A DNA stretch of 64,000 nucleotides from Polaromonas sp. P2-4 (GTDB lineage Bacteria > Pseudomonadota > Gammaproteobacteria > Burkholderiales > Burkholderiaceae_C), in contig CP087965.1 in the NCBI GenBank assembly GCA_024703855.1, positions 4,828,001-4,892,000 on the forward strand, read 5' to 3'. The notes under the pieces were generated by a model. The model saw only the letters and a program-made list of their open reading frames with translations, had not been told where the DNA came from and searched no databases. Position numbers and translations under genes: made by a program. This document shows positions 40,121 to 50,271 of this stretch, in pieces; the first letter of the stretch is position 1; each line of letters opens with the position of its first letter.

Positions 40121-41008
40121 ATGAAAAAAATCTTTGCCCGCTGGCTCGACAGCGATGTTGGCCACAGCTTTCGCACTTCGCCCGTAGCGATCACGGCCAC
40201 TGTGGTCGCCTTCATCTGTATTTTTTGCTCGGTATTTGCCGGCTGGGTGGCGCCCCACAACCCGTTTGACTTGAGCACGCTGGAGTTGAGCGACGCCCGT
40301 TTGCCGCCGGCCTGGAGTGCGCAAGGTAGCTCAAAATTCCTGCTCGGCACCGATGACCAGGGGCGCGACATTTTGTCTGCCCTGATCTACGGCGCGCGCA
40401 TCTCGCTGGTGGTTGGCGTGGCCTCGGTCATCCTGTCCATGATCGTCGGCGTGGCGCTGGGCCTGCTCGCGGGCTTTCGCGGCGGCTGGATTGACACCGT
40501 GCTGATGCGTCTGTGCGATGTGATGCTCAGCTTTCCCGCCATCCTGGTGGCGCTGCTGATCGCTGGCGTCGGGCGCGCGCTCTTTCCCAATGCCCACGAC
40601 TCCGTGGCTTTCGGCGTGTTGATTCTCTCGATCACTCTGACTGGCTGGGTGCAATACGCGCGCACCGTGCGCGGCTCCACGATGGTGGAACGCAGCAAGG
40701 AATACGTGCAGGCCGCCCGCGTCACCGGTGTGGCGCCGCTGCGCATCATGCGCCGCCATGTGCTGCCCAATGTGCTGGGGCCGGTGCTGGTGCTGGCGAC
40801 CATTCAGGTGGCCACCGCCATCATCACCGAAGCCACGCTGTCGTTTTTGGGCGTCGGCGCACCGCCCACCTCGCCCTCGCTGGGCACGCTGATTCGTGTG
40901 GGCAACGACTACCTGTTCTCGGGCGAGTGGTGGATCACGGTGTTTCCGGGCTTGATGCTGGTGCTGATTGCACTGAGCGTCAATCTGCTGGGCGACTGGC
41001 TGCGCTGA
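40121..41008 (+). CDS. dppC: dipeptide-type ABC transporter permease DppC
   Basis: The permease of about 295 residues carries FLLGTDDQGRDILSALIYGARISL, the DppC/OppC signature after helix 1, and the coupling loop YVQAARVTGVAPLRIMRRHVLPN, then EATLSFLGVGAPPTSPSLGTL. The frame is intact. The ATG at 40121 (MKKIFARWLDSD) is preferred; one at 40109 is in frame. It partners DppB. Confidence 0.93.
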   Translation: MKKIFARWLDSDVGHSFRTSPVAITATVVAFICIFCSVFAGWVAPHNPFDLSTLELSDARLPPAWSAQGSSKFLLGTDDQGRDILSALIYGARISLVVGVASVILSMIVGVALGLLAGFRGGWIDTVLMRLCDVMLSFPAILVALLIAGVGRALFPNAHDSVAFGVLILSITLTGWVQYARTVRGSTMVERSKEYVQAARVTGVAPLRIMRRHVLPNVLGPVLVLATIQVATAIITEATLSFLGVGAPPTSPSLGTLIRVGNDYLFSGEWWITVFPGLMLVLIALSVNLLGDWLR

Positions 41009-41036
41009 TGCTTTGAATCCGCGGTTGAGATGATGG

Positions 41037-41200
41037 CCCCCACGTTTGTCACTTCGTGTACTGCACGAGGCCTTGCAGGCCGCGGCTCGCAGGACGCTTC
41101 ACCTCTGTCGCCTGTCCAAACCTGCTCAAGCAGGTTTGGAGCCGCAGGCTCCAGCCCCTCGGGGGCGCAAGTCGCCTTGGGGCGGCCCGGCGGCGACCTG
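41037..41200. repeat. GC-rich intergenic repeat, family 2, with perfect hairpin
   Basis: This segment between dppC and dppD shares GCCCCCACG..TTGTCACTTCGTGTA and CCCCTCGGGGGC elements with 53541-53590. It contains a perfect 10-bp hairpin, CCAAACCTGC-TCAA-GCAGGTTTGG, at 41116-41139. The hairpin lacks a T-run, so it is not a classic terminator. Confidence 0.5.
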
Positions 41201-41220
41201 GTCGCCGGAGAAAGCATCGT

Positions 41221-42196
41221 ATGAGTCTTTTGCAAGTCAAAAATCTGGTCGTTGAATTCCCTAACCGGCGTGGCACGCTGCGTGCGCTGGACGATATTTC
41301 GTTTGACATCGCGCCCGGCGAAATTCTCGGCGTGGTTGGCGAATCGGGCGCGGGCAAGTCGCTCACAGGCGCTGCCATCATCGGCCTGCTGGAGCCGCCG
41401 GGGCGCGTGGCCAGCGGGCAAATCCTGCTGGAAGGCCAGCGTATCGACAATCTGGGCTATGAGCAGATGCGCCATATTCGCGGCCGCAAGATCGGCGCCA
41501 TCTTCCAGGACCCGTTGACCTCGCTGAATCCGCTGTACACCATTGGCCGCCAGCTCATCGAAACCATCCAGACCCATCTGCCGGTGAATGCCGGGGAGGC
41601 CCTGCAAGCGCGCCATCGGCCTGCTGGAGGACACCGGCATCCCGGCGGCGGCCCAGCGCATCGACCATTACCCGCACCAGTTCTCGGGCGGCATGCGCCA
41701 GCGCGTGGTGATTGCCCTGGCCCTGGCGGCAGAGCCCAAGCTGATCGTCGCCGACGAGCCGACCACCGCGCTCGACGTGTCGATTCAGGCGCAGATCATC
41801 ACGCTGCTCAAAAACATCTGCAAGGACCGCGGCGCCGCCGTGATGCTGATCACCCACGACATGGGCGTGATTGCCGAAACCTGCGACCGCGTGGCCGTGA
41901 TGTATGCCGGGCGCATCGCCGAAATCGGCCCGGTGCACCAGGTGATCAACCAGCCGGCCCATCCCTACACCGACGGCCTGATGGCTGCGATTCCCGACAT
42001 GTCAATTGACCGCGAACGCCTGAACCAGATTGACGGTGCCATGCCGCGCCTGAATGCCATACCGACCGGCTGCGCCTACAACCCGCGCTGCCCCAGGGCC
42101 CTTGACCGCTGCAAGGTCGCGCGCCCCGAGCTGCTGGAGGCAGGCGCCACGCGCGCGGCCTGCTGGCTGCATGATGCGGCAGGAGGTGTCCGATGA
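41221..42196 (+). CDS. dppD: dipeptide-type ABC transporter ATP-binding protein DppD (one frameshift)
   Basis: Walker A is GESGAGKS, the Q-loop IFQDPLTSLNPLYTIG, signature FSGGMRQR, Walker B LIVADEPTTALD and H-loop LITHDMGV. The C-terminal oligopeptide-transporter domain has CAYNPRCPRALDRC. The frame shifts near 41610 (ALQARHRP against ALQARAIGLLEDTG). About 325 residues. The stop overlaps the dppF start (ATGA). Confidence 0.92.
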
Positions 42197-43184
42197 CGGC
42201 ACTTGTCCAGGCGCACGACCTCGCAAAAACCTTCGACGTCTCCGCTCCCTGGCTCAACCGTGTGCTCGAGCGCAAGCCGCGCACCCTGCTGCACGCCGTC
42301 GATGGCGTGAGTTTCGAAATTGAAAAGGCAAAACCCTGGCCCTGGTTGGCGAGTCGGGCTGCGGCAAGAGCACCGTGGCCCGCTTGCTGGTGGGGCTGTA
42401 CGAGCCGACGCGGGGCGGCTTGACCTTTGATGGTCAGGATGCGCACGCTGCGTTCAAGACGCCTGCGGGCGGGCAGTTGCGCCGGCGCATCCAGATGATC
42501 TTTCAGGACCCGTATGCCAGCCTTAATCCGCGCTGGATTGTGGAAGACATCGTGGGCGAGCCCCTCAAGGAACATGGCCTGATCACCGACAAGGCCGAGC
42601 TGAAAGAACGGGTGGGGACACTGCTGGAGTCGGTGGGTTTGTCGCCACTGGACATGGTGAAGTACCCGCATCAGTTCTCGGGCGGGCAGCGTCAGCGCAT
42701 CTCGATTGCCCGCGCGCTGGCCACCGAGCCCGAATTTCTGGTCTGTGACGAACCCACTTCGGCGCTGGATGTGAGCGTGCAGGCGCAAGTGCTCAACATC
42801 ATGAAAGACCTGCAGCGAAAGCAGGGCCTGACTTACCTGTTCATCTCGCACAACCTTGCGGTGGTGCGCCATGTGAGTGACCAGGTTGGTGTCATGTATC
42901 TGGGCCGGCTGGTGGAACTGGCGGACAAGCAAACGCTGTTTGCCACCCCGCGGCACCCGTACACCCGGATGTTGCTCGATGCGATTCCGAAGATGCACGA
43001 CACGGGCCGGGCCCGCACCCCTGTGCAGGGCGAAGTGCCGAATCCTTTGAACCCGCCCACGGGCTGCACCTTCCACCCGCGCTGTCCGCTGGTGAATGAG
43101 CGCTGCCGGGCGGAGCGGCCCCGGCTGCTGGACATCAAGGGCGTGAAGATCGCCTGCCACGCCGTGGAAGAAAATCGCATCTGA
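42193..43184 (+). CDS. dppF: dipeptide-type ABC transporter ATP-binding protein DppF (one frameshift)
   Basis: This is the second ATPase. One G missing in GGG at about 42328 breaks the frame just before Walker A; restored it reads GKTLALVGESGCGKSTVARLL. Further motifs are IFQDPYASLNPRW, FSGGQRQR, FLVCDEPTSALD and LFISHNLAVV. The C-terminus has PTGCTFHPRCPLVNERC. About 330 residues. It ends the transporter operon. Confidence 0.92.
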
Positions 43185-43315
43185 AATGCGGTTGACCTGG
43201 CGCAGGACTGCCAGGTGGGTATGGAAATGGCGGTTTGATCGGTGTGATCAAGCCGGGCGGGAGAGATATGGATGCCCGGCCGAGGGATGGCAAAGCCTTG
43301 CCGTAAGTGGGGTCG

Positions 43316-43872
43316 TCAGGCGATGTCAACGGTGTGAATGCCGAATTTCCCCGTCCGCCGGTCTGCAAAGTAATGCTCCAGCGTTGCTTTGACTGTCTTG
43401 AAGGCAATCTCGTCCCAGGGAATTTCCGACTCGGTGAACAGCCTGGCTTCCAGGGTTTCATGGCCGGGCTTGAACTCGGTGCTTAGCAGGCGGGCGCGGT
43501 AAAACAGGTGGACTTGGCCAACGCGCACCACGTTCAGGACGGTGAAGAGGCCCTGCATTTCAAACTGCGCGCCGGCTTCCTCGTCGGTTTCTGCGGGCAG
43601 CACCCTCTGAGGTACTTTCGCCCAGTTCCATGAAACCGGCCGGCAGCGTCCACTTGCCCCAGCGTGGCTCGATATTGCGTTTGCACAGCAGGACCTGCTC
43701 GCCCTCAGCGCCCCACACCGGAACGGTACCGACCACATTGAGCGGGTTGTCGTAATGCACGGTGCCGCAGGCTGGGCAGACGGCGCGCTGCTTGGTGTCG
43801 CCATCGTCGGGCAAGCGGTAGACGACGGCCGTGCCTGCAAACGCGGCAGTGTTTCAAAGGGGGACGGTGCAT
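43316..43872 (-). CDS. Nudix hydrolase with N-terminal zinc ribbon (two frameshifts)
   Basis: The N-terminus MHRPPLKHCRVC and later VCPACGTVHYDNP give two CxxC pairs of a zinc ribbon. The Nudix box is split by a lost base near 43610, reading GFMELGESTSEGAAR then ETDEEAGAQF when joined (G-x5-E-x7-REUxEExGU pattern). Another shift lies near 43840. About 186 residues. It resembles NudC-like or ADP-ribose-type hydrolases. Substrate not determinable. Confidence 0.82.
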
Positions 43873-43995
43873 CAAATGAGTGTAGCGGCTTTTGCGCGCT
43901 ATGGCCACGGGCGCTTGCGTCGCTTACCGGCATGCATTGCTATCATAAATATAGCTGTATATGGCCGTACTATATGGACTGAAGGCGTTAGCATA

Positions 43996-44022
43996 AAAAA
44001 ACCGGGCCTGAACCCGGTTTTT
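43996..44022. terminator. bidirectional terminator
   Basis: CCGGG-CCTGAA-CCCGG is flanked by a run of A on one side and TTTTT on the other, downstream of the minus-strand Bug gene. A degenerate copy of the dispersed repeat is at about 43936. Confidence 0.8.
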
Positions 44023-44059
44023 AAAGGCTGCCCTCAAAGGCGGGGCTGCATCTAAAAAA

Positions 44060-45056
44060 TCATTCGGCCTTGATGCCTGCCGTCTTGATGGTTTTGGCCC
44101 AAAAATCGGTGTCCTTTTTGACCAGGGCGTCCAGCGCCGCGGGTGGCAGGTAGCGCAGTTCAACGCCAGCGCCGTCGGCGCGGGTTTTGGTTTCTGGCAA
44201 CTCCAGCGCGGTCTTGATCTGGCTGCTGAGCTTGCTCACCACATCGGCAGGGGGTTCCCGCAGGGGCAAAGATGCCGACCCAGGCCTCAAGTTCAAAACC
44301 TTTGAGGCCGGCCTCGGCGGTGGTCGGCACTGCAGGCAAACCGGGGTGGCGGGTTTTGCCGGCCACGGCCAGCCCTTTGAGCTTGCCCACCTGCACCTGC
44401 CCCATCACCGAGGGCGGCGTGGTGATGAACACCTGCACCTGGCCCGAGAGCACGTCCTGCAGGGCCGGGCCGGAGCCGCGGTAGGGAATGTGCACCATGC
44501 TGGTCTGGGTTTGCAGCTTGAACATTTCGGTGCCGATGTGCGAGAGCGAGCCGTTGCCTTGCGATGCATAGCTGAGCTTGCCGGGGTTGGCCTTGAGGTA
44601 GCTGATGAATTCACCGAGATTTTTGGCCGGCACCGACGGGTGAACGGCAATCACATTGGTGGCCACCGTGATCAGTGCCACCGGCACAAAGTCCTTTTGC
44701 GCCCACGGCAGCTTGGGGGTGAGGTTGGGGTTGCCGACGTGGTAGGCCGAGTACGAATTGAGCAGCGTGTAGCCATCCGGGTTGGCGCGTGCCACGTACT
44801 GGTAGGCCACGTTGCCGCTGCCGCCGCCGCGGTTGTCCACGATCACGGCCTGGCTGGTGACTTTGGCCAGCGAGTCCGACAGGATGCGGGCCGAGGCGTC
44901 GACAAAACCGCCCGGCGGGTTGGGTACGATCAGGTTGATGGGCTTGCTGGGGTAGGCCTGGGCCAGTGCGGTGCTGGTGACGAGACCTGCCAGCAGGGCG
45001 GCGCTTGTGCCCGCAAACAGTCGGCGCAGGGTTGAGGTTTGGGTAAAAGCGTTCAT
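44060..45056 (-). CDS. Bug-family periplasmic substrate-binding protein (one frameshift)
   Basis: The signal peptide ends near TSTALAQA, then YPSKPINLIVPNPPGGFVDASAR, IVDNRGGGSG, NPDGYTLL and MVHIPYRGSGPALQDVLSGQ. The frame shifts near 44262, just after GIFAPAGTP. About 331 residues. It is next to maleate isomerase in the same direction (24-base gap), so a dicarboxylate such as maleate or a related aromatic catabolite is a reasonable guess for the ligand. Confidence 0.88.
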
Positions 45057-45079
45057 GAGTCAGTCTCCTTTTTTGATAA

Positions 45080-45847
45080 TTAATAACGGCCCGACAGCAC
45101 GCGCCTGCGTTGGGTACGCGCCGCTCCAGCCCCAGGCTTTTAAGCAGGGCGTAGGTGGTGCAGACCGCGCTGGAGACCACCGGCAAGCCACTGGCTGCCT
45201 CAATCAGCGGCACCGAGGCCAGCGACGGCATCTGCACGCAGGCCGAGGCAACAATGGCGTCAGCACCCTTGACATTGAGCTGCTTCCACAACTCGGCAGG
45301 TGCCTTCGGGTCAGCGCGCCCACGGCCAGGTTGTCGTGGATTTCGAGCGAAATGCTGTCAATCACTTCAATGCCTTCGTTCTCGATGTAGTCAATCACCA
45401 TGCGCGTCAGCGGTTTCATATAGGGCGCGATGATGGCCACACGCTTGGCCCCCAGGGCCTGCAGGCCCTCGATCAAAGCGCCGGCGCTGGTGATGACTGG
45501 CGCAGGCAGGCCATTGGCCATGGTGACTTCGTGGAGGCGGCGTTGCGACTCGCGGTGGTAGCCCTTGCCCATGCTCATGATGGCAACGAGGCAGGCGTAA
45601 CCCATGACGTCCATGCGCGCATCCGACAGTTCCAGCGCGCAGCGGTCCGAGTCGCGGTCCATCGCCGCCAGCTCTTCTTTGGTGACCGATTTCATGCGCA
45701 TGCGGCTGGAATGAAACGTGAAGCGCTCGGGCAGGACCTGCTTGCGCGCAGCATGGCCGGGATTTCCGTTTCCATGGTGGTGTTGGAGCTGGGCACGATA
45801 AGACCGACCCGGTAATTTGGGTGCGCCGGGTGTTCCGCTGATGGCAT
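45080..45847 (-). CDS. maiA: maleate cis-trans isomerase (three frameshifts)
   Basis: This member of the Asp/Glu racemase superfamily turns maleate into fumarate. YRVGLIVPSSNTTMETEIPAML, RFTFHSSRMRMKSVTKEEL, MDRDSDRCALELSDAR and MGYACLVAIMSMGKGYHRES match known maleate isomerases closely. The two catalytic cysteines are seen in GYACLVA and ASACVQMPS. The frame shifts near 45745, 45305 and 45110; after the last the protein ends GALLSGRY with TAA at 45080-45082. AGGAG precedes the start at 45847. About 254 residues. A LysR gene is divergent. Confidence 0.88.
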
Positions 45848-45969
45848 GGTGTGTCTCCTGATGACGGGTTCAAACCCCGATTCTTCGCTGTTTAATCCAT
45901 ACAAACAAATACATAATCAAGATAGATCAATACTGAAATCAGATAGATAAATGCCCTGAAAGCCGCACC

Positions 45970-46905
45970 ATGGAACTGCGTCAGATTCGTTATTTCACCG
46001 TGCTCGCGGACGAGCTGAGCTTTACCCGTGCGGCCAGGCGGCTGCATGTGTCGCAGCCGCCCCTGAGTTTTCAGATTGCCAGCCTGGAGGCCGAACTGGG
46101 GGCCCGGCTGTTTGACCGCACCAGCCGCAGCGTGGTGCTGAGCGAGGCCGGCAAAGCCCTTTTGCCCCACGCGCAGGCGGTGCTGGCACGGCTGGACGAG
46201 GCGCGCAGCCATGTGGCGCGCGTCGCCAGCGGCCTGCAGGGGCGGGTGCAGGTGGGGCTGGCGGGGTCGCATTTTTTGGGGCCATTCCCCAAGTTCATTC
46301 AGCAGTTTCGCCTGCAGCGGCCTGCCGTTGAGGTCGTGCTGCATGAGATGAAACCGTCCGACCATTTGCAGGCGCTGCGCGATGGGCGGCTGGACCTGAG
46401 TGTGTCGCGCAACCTGCTCAATGACACGCAAATCAGCGCCGCATTGCTGTGGCGTGACCCGGTGGTGGTGGCCCTGCCGCCCGGCCACCGGCTGGCAAGC
46501 CGCAGCAGGCTCAGCCTGACCGACCTGCGGGACGAGGACTTTGTGTTTTTGCGGCTGGACTCCTCGCCTTTTGCCGCGCGCCTGTTTGAGGCTTGTGTGC
46601 AGGCGGGCTTTGCGCCGCGCATTGCGCAGCAGGTGGTGGAGGTGCCGGCGGCGCTGAATCTGGTGGCGGCCGGTCTGGGCGTGGCGCTGGTGCCGGCGTC
46701 CATGGCGCAGCTCAGGTCTGATGCCGTGGGCATTTGCCGTCTTGGACCCACGCCGCAGGCGGGTGCCAAAGGAGCGCGTGCCCGCCAGCCAAGCGTGCCT
46801 GACATCAATGGCGATGTGTATGTGCTCTGGCGCACCGACGATGCCGCGCCTGCGGTGGCGGAGTTCAGAAAACTGTTGCTGGATTGGGCTGGCCAGCTGC
46901 CGTAA
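45970..46905 (+). CDS. LysR-family transcriptional regulator
   Basis: The 311-residue protein opens MELRQIRYFTVLADELSFTRAARRLHVSQPPLSFQIASLE, the LysR winged HTH (quoted as its two halves), and has the two-lobe effector domain (VGLAGSHFLGPFPKFIQQF; LVAAGLGVALVPASMAQL). It is divergent from maiA with a 122-base AT-rich gap that holds repeated AGATAGAT elements, so it probably controls maiA and the Bug gene. The effector may be maleate or an upstream aromatic intermediate (inference). Confidence 0.92.
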   Translation: MELRQIRYFTVLADELSFTRAARRLHVSQPPLSFQIASLEAELGARLFDRTSRSVVLSEAGKALLPHAQAVLARLDEARSHVARVASGLQGRVQVGLAGSHFLGPFPKFIQQFRLQRPAVEVVLHEMKPSDHLQALRDGRLDLSVSRNLLNDTQISAALLWRDPVVVALPPGHRLASRSRLSLTDLRDEDFVFLRLDSSPFAARLFEACVQAGFAPRIAQQVVEVPAALNLVAAGLGVALVPASMAQLRSDAVGICRLGPTPQAGAKGARARQPSVPDINGDVYVLWRTDDAAPAVAEFRKLLLDWAGQLP

Positions 46906-46947
46906 AGCCAGGCGGAACACCTGGCGCAGCTGCCGTCAAAAGCTCAG

Positions 46948-46998
46948 TAGCTATAAAAATAGTAGCTGCTTGCGCATGTCCTGTGTGGGCTGGAGGCC
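46948..46998. repeat. dispersed Comamonadaceae-type short repeat
   Basis: TAGCTATAAAAATAGTAGCT is followed by GCTTGCGCATGTCCTGTGTG and GGCTGGAGGCC. This is the longest of the three clear copies, lying between convergent lysR and dctP. Confidence 0.6.
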
Positions 46999-47019
46999 TA
47001 AAGGGCTGATGAAAACAAA

Positions 47020-47045
47020 AAAAACCGGGTCAAAACCCGGTTTTT
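47020..47045. terminator. bidirectional terminator between lysR and dctP
   Basis: AAAAACCGGG-TCAAAA-CCCGGTTTTT is a perfect 10-bp symmetric stem with A and T runs usable from both strands. Confidence 0.92.
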
Positions 47046-47084
47046 GAGGTGTTGCAAGGCTTTCCAATACGTACCAACAGGTTT

Positions 47085-48137
47085 TCAGGCCTTGGTGGTT
47101 TTGGTGTGCTTTTCGATCAGGCTGCGGGCTGTGTCCAGAAGCTTCTTGCCATCAAAGCCCTTTTTGTTCATGTCCTCAACCCACTCGACTTCGACCGCAC
47201 GCGACTTGCGACGGAATTCCTGCGCTTCGGCTGCACTGACCGTGTAGATCGTGTTGCCGCGGTCACTGGCTGTTTTGCGGCCCAAAGCGTCATTGCCCTG
47301 CTGCACCCTGCCAAGCCAGGCCGAAGTGGCCACGCCGGAGTTGTTGTCGATGACCTTTTTAAGGTCAGGTGCCAGCGAGTTGTACTTGGCCTTGTTCATC
47401 GCCATCACGAAGGTGGTGGTGTACAGGCTGCCACCGGCCGGATCGAACTCGGCGTGGAACTTGGTGAGTTCGCTGACCTTGACCGCAGGCACGACCTCCC
47501 AGGGAATCACGCAACCATTGATGGTGCCTTTGCTGAGGGCATCCGGAATTTGCGGCAGCGGCATGCCCACGGGCGTTGCGCCCAGCACGCCCATCAATTT
47601 GGTGACCTGGCGCGTCGGTGCGCGCAGCTTCAGGCCGCGCATGTCGGCAATTGACTTGACCGGCTTGTCCACCGTGTGAATCACGCCGGGGCCATGCACA
47701 TGCAGGGCAAGCACTTGCGTGTCCTTGAATTCGTCCGCAGCCATCGTCTGAACATATTCCCAATATGCCTTGGAGGTGGCTTCGGCATTGCTCATCATGA
47801 AGGGCAGCTCAAACACCTCGATGCGCGGAAAGCGCCCTGCGGTATTGCCGGGCAGGGTCCACACCACGTCGACCACGCCGTCCTTGACCTGATCGTAGAG
47901 CTGCACCGGCGTGCCGCCCAGTTGCATGGCTGGGTAGCCTTCAAATTTGATGCGGCCACCAGATTCTTTTTCGACTTTCTCCATCCAGGGCTTGTGCATG
48001 CTCAGCCACACATTGGACTGCGGGGACATGAAGGTGTGGAATTTGAGCGTGACCACCTGCTGGGCCAGACCACTCAAGGCAGGTGCGCTGAGCGCTACGG
48101 CTGCGCCGGATTTTAAAAGTGTGCGACGTTGAATCAT
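47085..48137 (-). CDS. dctP: TRAP transporter substrate-binding protein DctP
   Basis: The 350-residue periplasmic protein has an RR-type signal (MIQRRTLLKSGAAVALSAPA). The DctP fold shows FHTFMSPQSNVWLSMHKPW, DVVWTLPGNTAGRFPRIEVFELPFM and MRGLKLRAPTRQVTKLMGVLGATPV, where the conserved arginine of TRAP binding proteins contacts the carboxylate. It lies at the end of the gentisate operon together with DctM and DctQ, so uptake of 3-hydroxybenzoate, gentisate or another aromatic acid is likely. Confidence 0.92.
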   Translation of the reverse strand: MIQRRTLLKSGAAVALSAPALSGLAQQVVTLKFHTFMSPQSNVWLSMHKPWMEKVEKESGGRIKFEGYPAMQLGGTPVQLYDQVKDGVVDVVWTLPGNTAGRFPRIEVFELPFMMSNAEATSKAYWEYVQTMAADEFKDTQVLALHVHGPGVIHTVDKPVKSIADMRGLKLRAPTRQVTKLMGVLGATPVGMPLPQIPDALSKGTINGCVIPWEVVPAVKVSELTKFHAEFDPAGGSLYTTTFVMAMNKAKYNSLAPDLKKVIDNNSGVATSAWLGRVQQGNDALGRKTASDRGNTIYTVSAAEAQEFRRKSRAVEVEWVEDMNKKGFDGKKLLDTARSLIEKHTKTTKA

Positions 48138-48224
48138 GGTGGGTCTCCTAGGTATCGAAATTAACGGTAAAAGCGGCCTGCGGTTTTCGGTACTTACCCG
48201 CAGACATGACAAAGGCGAAAGAGG

Positions 48225-49544
48225 TCACTTGATAAAGCCCACCAACCACAGCGGAATGATGGGGAAGAACAGGAAAAGCATGGTGCGGAACACATCACTG
48301 ATGAGAAACGGCATCACGCCCCGGTAAGTCTCACCCATGGGTACATTCTTGGCCAGGCCATTGACGATGTAAACATTCAGCCCGACCGGCGGCGCAATCA
48401 GCCCGAAGCCCACGGTCATGAGCACCATGATGCCGAACCAGATGGCGACGGAGTCCTTGGCCATGCCAAAGTCAAGCGCCATCACCATCGGAAAGAAAAT
48501 CGGAATCGTCAGCAGCAGCATGGAGAGCTCGTCCATGACAGCGCCGAGAAGCACGTAGAAAAGCAGGATGGCCACGACGACGACCAGCGGCGAGAGACCC
48601 CAGCCGCCCACCAGGGCCGCCAGCTGATTGGGGACCTGCGTGAGTGCCAGCGCCGAGTTCATGAGGTCGGCACCGATGAAGATCAGGAAAATCATGGCAG
48701 CGCTTACGGCCGTGCCGTAAAAGCATTCCTTGAATTTTTCCAGGGTCATCTCGCCTTTGAGCAGGGCGGTCAGAAACGTCGAAGCCGCACCCACAGCCGC
48801 GCCCTCGGTGGGGGTGAAAAATCCGCCGTAAATGCCGCCGAAGACCAGCAGGAAAATGACGACGATGGGCGTGACGCCGATGACGGAATGCCACGTTAAC
48901 CTGGCGCGATCCGCCTCAACCTCAGGCGCATGGCCGGGCACGACACGCACATAAATGGCCACGGCAATCATGTAACCACACATCGCAATGATGCCGGGAA
49001 TGATGGCAGCCGCAAACAGCTTGCTGATGTTCTGCTCCGTGAGAATGGCGTAGATCACCAGCACAATCGATGGCGGCAACTGGATGCCCAAGGTGCCGCC
49101 CGCAGCCAGTGTGCCGGTGGCCAGGCGCCCTGAATAACCGTGACGCTGCATTTCAGGCAAGGCCACACCGGTGATGGTGGCAGCGGTGGCCACCGAGGAG
49201 CCGCTGATCGCGCCAAATGCTGCGCAGGCCAGCAGTGAGGCCATGGCCAGCCCGCCCTTGAAGCGTCCCATCACGCCCGCAGCAAACTCAAACAATGATT
49301 TGCTGATGCCGCCCTTGGTGGCGAAGTGGCCCATCAAAATGAACAGCGGAATCACCGACAGGTCGTAGCCGGCAAAGCGCGCAAAGGCCTGGGTGTTCAG
49401 AAAGCTGGCAAAGGGCGCCCAGCCTGTTTGGGTGACGTAACCGATGGCACCAGCGGCGAACATGCTGGCCGCGATCGGCACGCGCACAGCCATCAAGACC
49501 AGCATGCTGCCAAAGATGAGCAGCGTCAAACTGAGTGAACTCAT
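48225..49544 (-). CDS. dctM: TRAP transporter large permease DctM
   Basis: The 439-residue protein has about 12 helices. Typical blocks are MLVLMAVRVPIAASMFAAGA, GHFATKGGISKSLFEFA and IPGIIAMCGYMIAVAIYV, then GGFFTPTEGAAVGA, the DctM signature. It uses the sodium or proton gradient. The start overlaps the dctQ stop by 4 bases. Confidence 0.94.
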   Translation of the reverse strand: MSSLSLTLLIFGSMLVLMAVRVPIAASMFAAGAIGYVTQTGWAPFASFLNTQAFARFAGYDLSVIPLFILMGHFATKGGISKSLFEFAAGVMGRFKGGLAMASLLACAAFGAISGSSVATAATITGVALPEMQRHGYSGRLATGTLAAGGTLGIQLPPSIVLVIYAILTEQNISKLFAAAIIPGIIAMCGYMIAVAIYVRVVPGHAPEVEADRARLTWHSVIGVTPIVVIFLLVFGGIYGGFFTPTEGAAVGAASTFLTALLKGEMTLEKFKECFYGTAVSAAMIFLIFIGADLMNSALALTQVPNQLAALVGGWGLSPLVVVVAILLFYVLLGAVMDELSMLLLTIPIFFPMVMALDFGMAKDSVAIWFGIMVLMTVGFGLIAPPVGLNVYIVNGLAKNVPMGETYRGVMPFLISDVFRTMLFLFFPIIPLWLVGFIK

Positions 49545-50029
49545 ATCGATGTTTCTCCGGCTTGCGCATCATCAAAACCAAACAGCGTCTGGCGCAGCGC
49601 AATCAGCCCCGTCAGGATAAAAGGCGGCACCATGGCGGCGTAAACAATCCACTCAGGAAAACCCATGATCTGGGTTTCGGAATTTGCCGAGTAGACATTC
49701 AGGCCGCCCAGCGTGGTACGCCAGGCCAGCAGTCCAAAAATCAGCACCAGCATGAGGGTGCCAAAACGGTCGAGCTTGTCGTTGACGGCGTCGCTCATCT
49801 TTGCCGTGAAAAAGTCGACGATGATGTTTCCCTGGCGCAGCTGGCACAGCGGCATGAACAGCGCAATGGCAGCGCCGGCAGCGACGCCTGTCAATTCAAA
49901 AGCGCCGACGATGGAGTCGCCGGTGGTGTTGCGACCTATCAGGCTGGCGCAGGTCATCAGGGTGATGCCGGTCAGCAGCACGCCCGCGACGATGGCGCAT
50001 AGTTTTGCAAGGTATTCAAGAATTTTCAA
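49541..50029 (-). CDS. dctQ: TRAP transporter small permease DctQ
   Basis: This four-helix protein of about 162 residues has CASLIGRNTTGDSIVGAFEL and CQLRQGNIIVDFFTAKM, the DctQ pattern (R-N near helix 2 and a Q-GNI-VDFF block). No ATG suits the start. A TTG at 50029 preceded by GGAGA gives MKILEYLAKLCAIVAG and is chosen. It overlaps dctM. Confidence 0.88.
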   Translation of the reverse strand: MKILEYLAKLCAIVAGVLLTGITLMTCASLIGRNTTGDSIVGAFELTGVAAGAAIALFMPLCQLRQGNIIVDFFTAKMSDAVNDKLDRFGTLMLVLIFGLLAWRTTLGGLNVYSANSETQIMGFPEWIVYAAMVPPFILTGLIALRQTLFGFDDAQAGETSI

Positions 50030-50271
50030 ACTTGTCTCCAACTGGTAAACCGTGAGGTTGATGGTTTTTTTTAGACAAAGGCGAAAAGCCCCGTGCCTGT
50101 TGGGCGGATTATGGGGAAGCCCGCCAGCCCCGTGCAGGTGGGTTACCCCTGAGCGATCGGGGTATTTGCGCGATGATCGGAGTGGACGTGCGTAAATCGC
50201 GCAAACTACCGGCAAACGAAACCCTGCACAGCCTGGTTGCAAGGCATTCGTTGCGCAAGCAGATTGTTGTG